Positions 63,990 through 64,000 of a stretch of DNA of 64,000 nucleotides are shown here, piece by piece. The notes beneath the pieces are model-generated. The model made no database searches. It was given only the letters and a program-made list of their open reading frames with translations, and was not told the origin of the DNA. Source of the stretch: Streptomyces tsukubensis (GTDB lineage: Bacteria > Actinomycetota > Actinomycetes > Streptomycetales > Streptomycetaceae); the NCBI RefSeq assembly GCF_009296025.1, contig NZ_CP045178.1:6696001-6760000 (forward strand). Direction: 5' to 3'. Position numbers and translations under genes: made by a program. The stretch's first letter is position 1. The number at the start of each line of letters is the position of its first letter.

Positions 63990-64000
63990 TTGCGCTGTCC

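Overview
The window comes from a high-GC actinomycete, almost certainly Streptomyces. Start codons are often GTG or TTG behind GGAGG-type sites, stop/start overlaps (ATGA, GTGA) are common, and the gene order ngcEFG - ROK regulator - xylFGH - dxs - amino-acid permease - fadBA - rnd - hemE - hemY - hemQ matches, from memory, the S. coelicolor core chromosome around sacA. No tRNA, rRNA, insertion sequence or CRISPR array was seen.

Left part (1-10 kb), accessory: a 2-hydroxyacid dehydrogenase, a DUF4389 membrane protein, a short protein carrying the head domain of ScoMcrA-type restriction enzymes, a double-VOC protein, then a beta-lactam island. In that island a LysR regulator (BlaA type) and a cytosolic penicillin-recognising protein (BlaB type) diverge from a TTG-initiated penicillin-binding protein followed by a Tat-exported class A beta-lactamase. 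A P450 and a DUF2945 protein follow.

10.8-17.3 kb: an XRE-MurA fusion protein, then a patch of accessory genes between it and aconitase: DUF4236, the 3' end of a dead MFS transporter, two TetR regulators, a quinone reductase behind three stem-loop repeats, and a TetX-like flavin monooxygenase divergent from its TetR.

17.5-31.8 kb: carbon uptake and central metabolism. Aconitase has a MarR/TamR-like palindrome at its promoter and an iron-box-like site in the leader. NgcEFG (GlcNAc/chitobiose, no ATPase in the operon) has a DasR-like site over its promoter. A ROK regulator of the Rok7B7 type sits between ngcEFG and XylFGH. Both transport operons carry a strong hairpin right after the binding-protein gene. 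Then comes dxs.

31.9-49.5 kb: permease, NYN protein, LCP cell-wall ligase, an unrecognised small protein, the fadB/fadA beta-oxidation pair, RNase D, an atypical response regulator, DUF3000 protein, hemE, a CoA-disulfide-reductase-like flavoenzyme, a DUF4349 lipoprotein, and the coproporphyrin-branch haem genes hemY and hemQ.

49.5-58 kb: a complete SapB-type class III lanthipeptide locus: RamR-like regulator (+), convergent with ramC (LanKC) - ramS (43-residue precursor, not an obvious gene because of its length) - ramA - ramB (-). The last 6 kb hold a secreted tripeptidyl aminopeptidase, a TIGR04222 membrane protein next to a DUF692 (MNIO) enzyme with a C-terminal extension, and a DUF3159 membrane protein with a CRP-like dyad upstream. 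All functional statements rest on reading the sequence and recalled family knowledge; no search was run.
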